From NCBI RefSeq assembly GCF_030730925.1, contig NZ_JAVAMB010000020.1, positions 1-64,000 of the forward strand: a stretch of 64,000 nt of DNA, written 5' to 3'. The first letter of the stretch is position 1; each line of letters begins with the position of its first letter. The translations under genes were made by a program, and so were the position numbers. The DNA comes from Flavobacterium sp. DG2-3 (lineage in GTDB: Bacteria; Bacteroidota; Bacteroidia; Flavobacteriales; Flavobacteriaceae). Positions 63,700 to 64,000 of this stretch are shown here, one piece after another. Under the pieces are notes generated by a model that saw only the letters and a list, made by a program, of their open reading frames with translations, had not been told where the DNA came from and ran no database searches.

Positions 63700-64000
63700 T
63701 CACACATACCCTTGTCCATCTGTCTTAGTCAGTTTTGAAAAGGTAAAACTTGAAAAAATAGTAAAAACAGCCAATATAATAAAAGTGTATTCAAATGCTT
63801 TGGCTGTATCCAATTCGAATATACCTGTCTGAAATAGAGAAAGCGAAAGGCTAGCTACAGAAACTCCAAAACTTACAGAAAGCTGTTGCATAATAACAAG
63901 CATTGTATTTCCTCCACTTGCTGTATCCTGATCCAGATCTGAAAGTGTGATAGTGTTCATTGCAGACATTTGTATAGAAGTAAAAATTCCGTAGAAAATC
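63700..64000 (-). CDS. MFS (DHA2-like) transporter, partial (C-terminal end only)
   Basis: An open frame runs from the right edge to a stop at 63700. The visible 99 residues include G-I-F-T-S-I-Q-M-S-A-M-N-T-I-T-L-S-D-L, a block typical of 14-TM DHA2 multidrug exporters, then two hydrophobic helices and a short cytoplasmic tail. An internal ATG at 63969 is not the true start because the frame stays open and conserved upstream of it. Substrate unknown. Confidence 0.8.
   Translation of the reverse strand, partial: IFYGIFTSIQMSAMNTITLSDLDQDTASGGNTMLVIMQQLSVSFGVSVASLSLSLFQTGIFELDTAKAFEYTFIILAVFTIFSSFTFSKLTKTDGQGYV

Overview
The window reads as chromosome of a Flavobacterium-like member of the Bacteroidota. 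The evidence is low GC with lysine- and asparagine-rich proteins, a SusC/SusD pair beside a hybrid-type regulator, many lipoproteins and TonB-dependent receptors, a TolC/HlyD exporter, and promoters of the TTG-N19-TAnnTTTG type. No rRNA, tRNA, CRISPR array, transposase or phage gene was found. Nearly all of the window is coding.

Layout. (1) 1-9161, minus: a four-gene envelope operon of a membrane-anchored Skp/OmpH-like protein, a lipoprotein, a 1904-residue RHS-like surface protein and a protein of tandem Ig-like (Big_2) repeats that runs off the left edge. (2) 9584-20990, plus: a 13-gene operon encoding a nearly complete type II secretion-like (type IV filament superfamily) machine, with four pseudopilins, platform protein, prepilin peptidase, ATPase, secretin, GspL/GspM/GspC-like proteins, an FN3-type lipoprotein and a MORN-repeat protein. 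(3) 21062-34809, minus: a glycan-utilisation locus with a GH92 mannosidase, a phosphodiesterase-alkaline phosphatase fusion, SusD, SusC and a one-protein hybrid regulator whose phosphorelay residues are missing. (4) 34998-40637: an RraB-like protein, a 7TM AraC regulator and, divergently, a TonB-dependent receptor with a secreted cysteine phosphatase. (5) 40709-47165, minus: small metabolic and stress genes (VOC protein, SDR, Crp-type regulator, bestrophin, YCII, pirin, NmrA-like). (6) 47405-55875, minus: an asparagine/aspartate module (aspartate:alanine antiporter, aspartate 4-decarboxylase, periplasmic asparaginase, porin) followed by a sigma-54 activator. (7) 55914-60689, minus: a TolC-HlyD-two-permease exporter without its own ATPase gene. 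(8) 61001-64000: a lipoprotein, a CPA2 antiporter and the C-terminal end of an MFS exporter.

How they work together. The secretion-like operon is the most unusual block. All four of its pseudopilins share an atypical Ala-x-Ser cleavage motif, its prepilin peptidase lacks the usual N-terminal domain, and its GspK-like tip subunit ends in a probable beta-solenoid. The glycan locus combines mannosidase and phosphate-ester chemistry, which suggests a phosphorylated mannoside as substrate. The aspartate module should convert asparagine to aspartate in the periplasm, exchange aspartate for alanine and consume a cytoplasmic proton by decarboxylation. Two intergenic gaps (23987-24127 and 41768-41901) hold opposite-facing copies of one roughly 135-140 bp element with 18-bp terminal inverted repeats, a candidate non-autonomous mobile or REP-like repeat.
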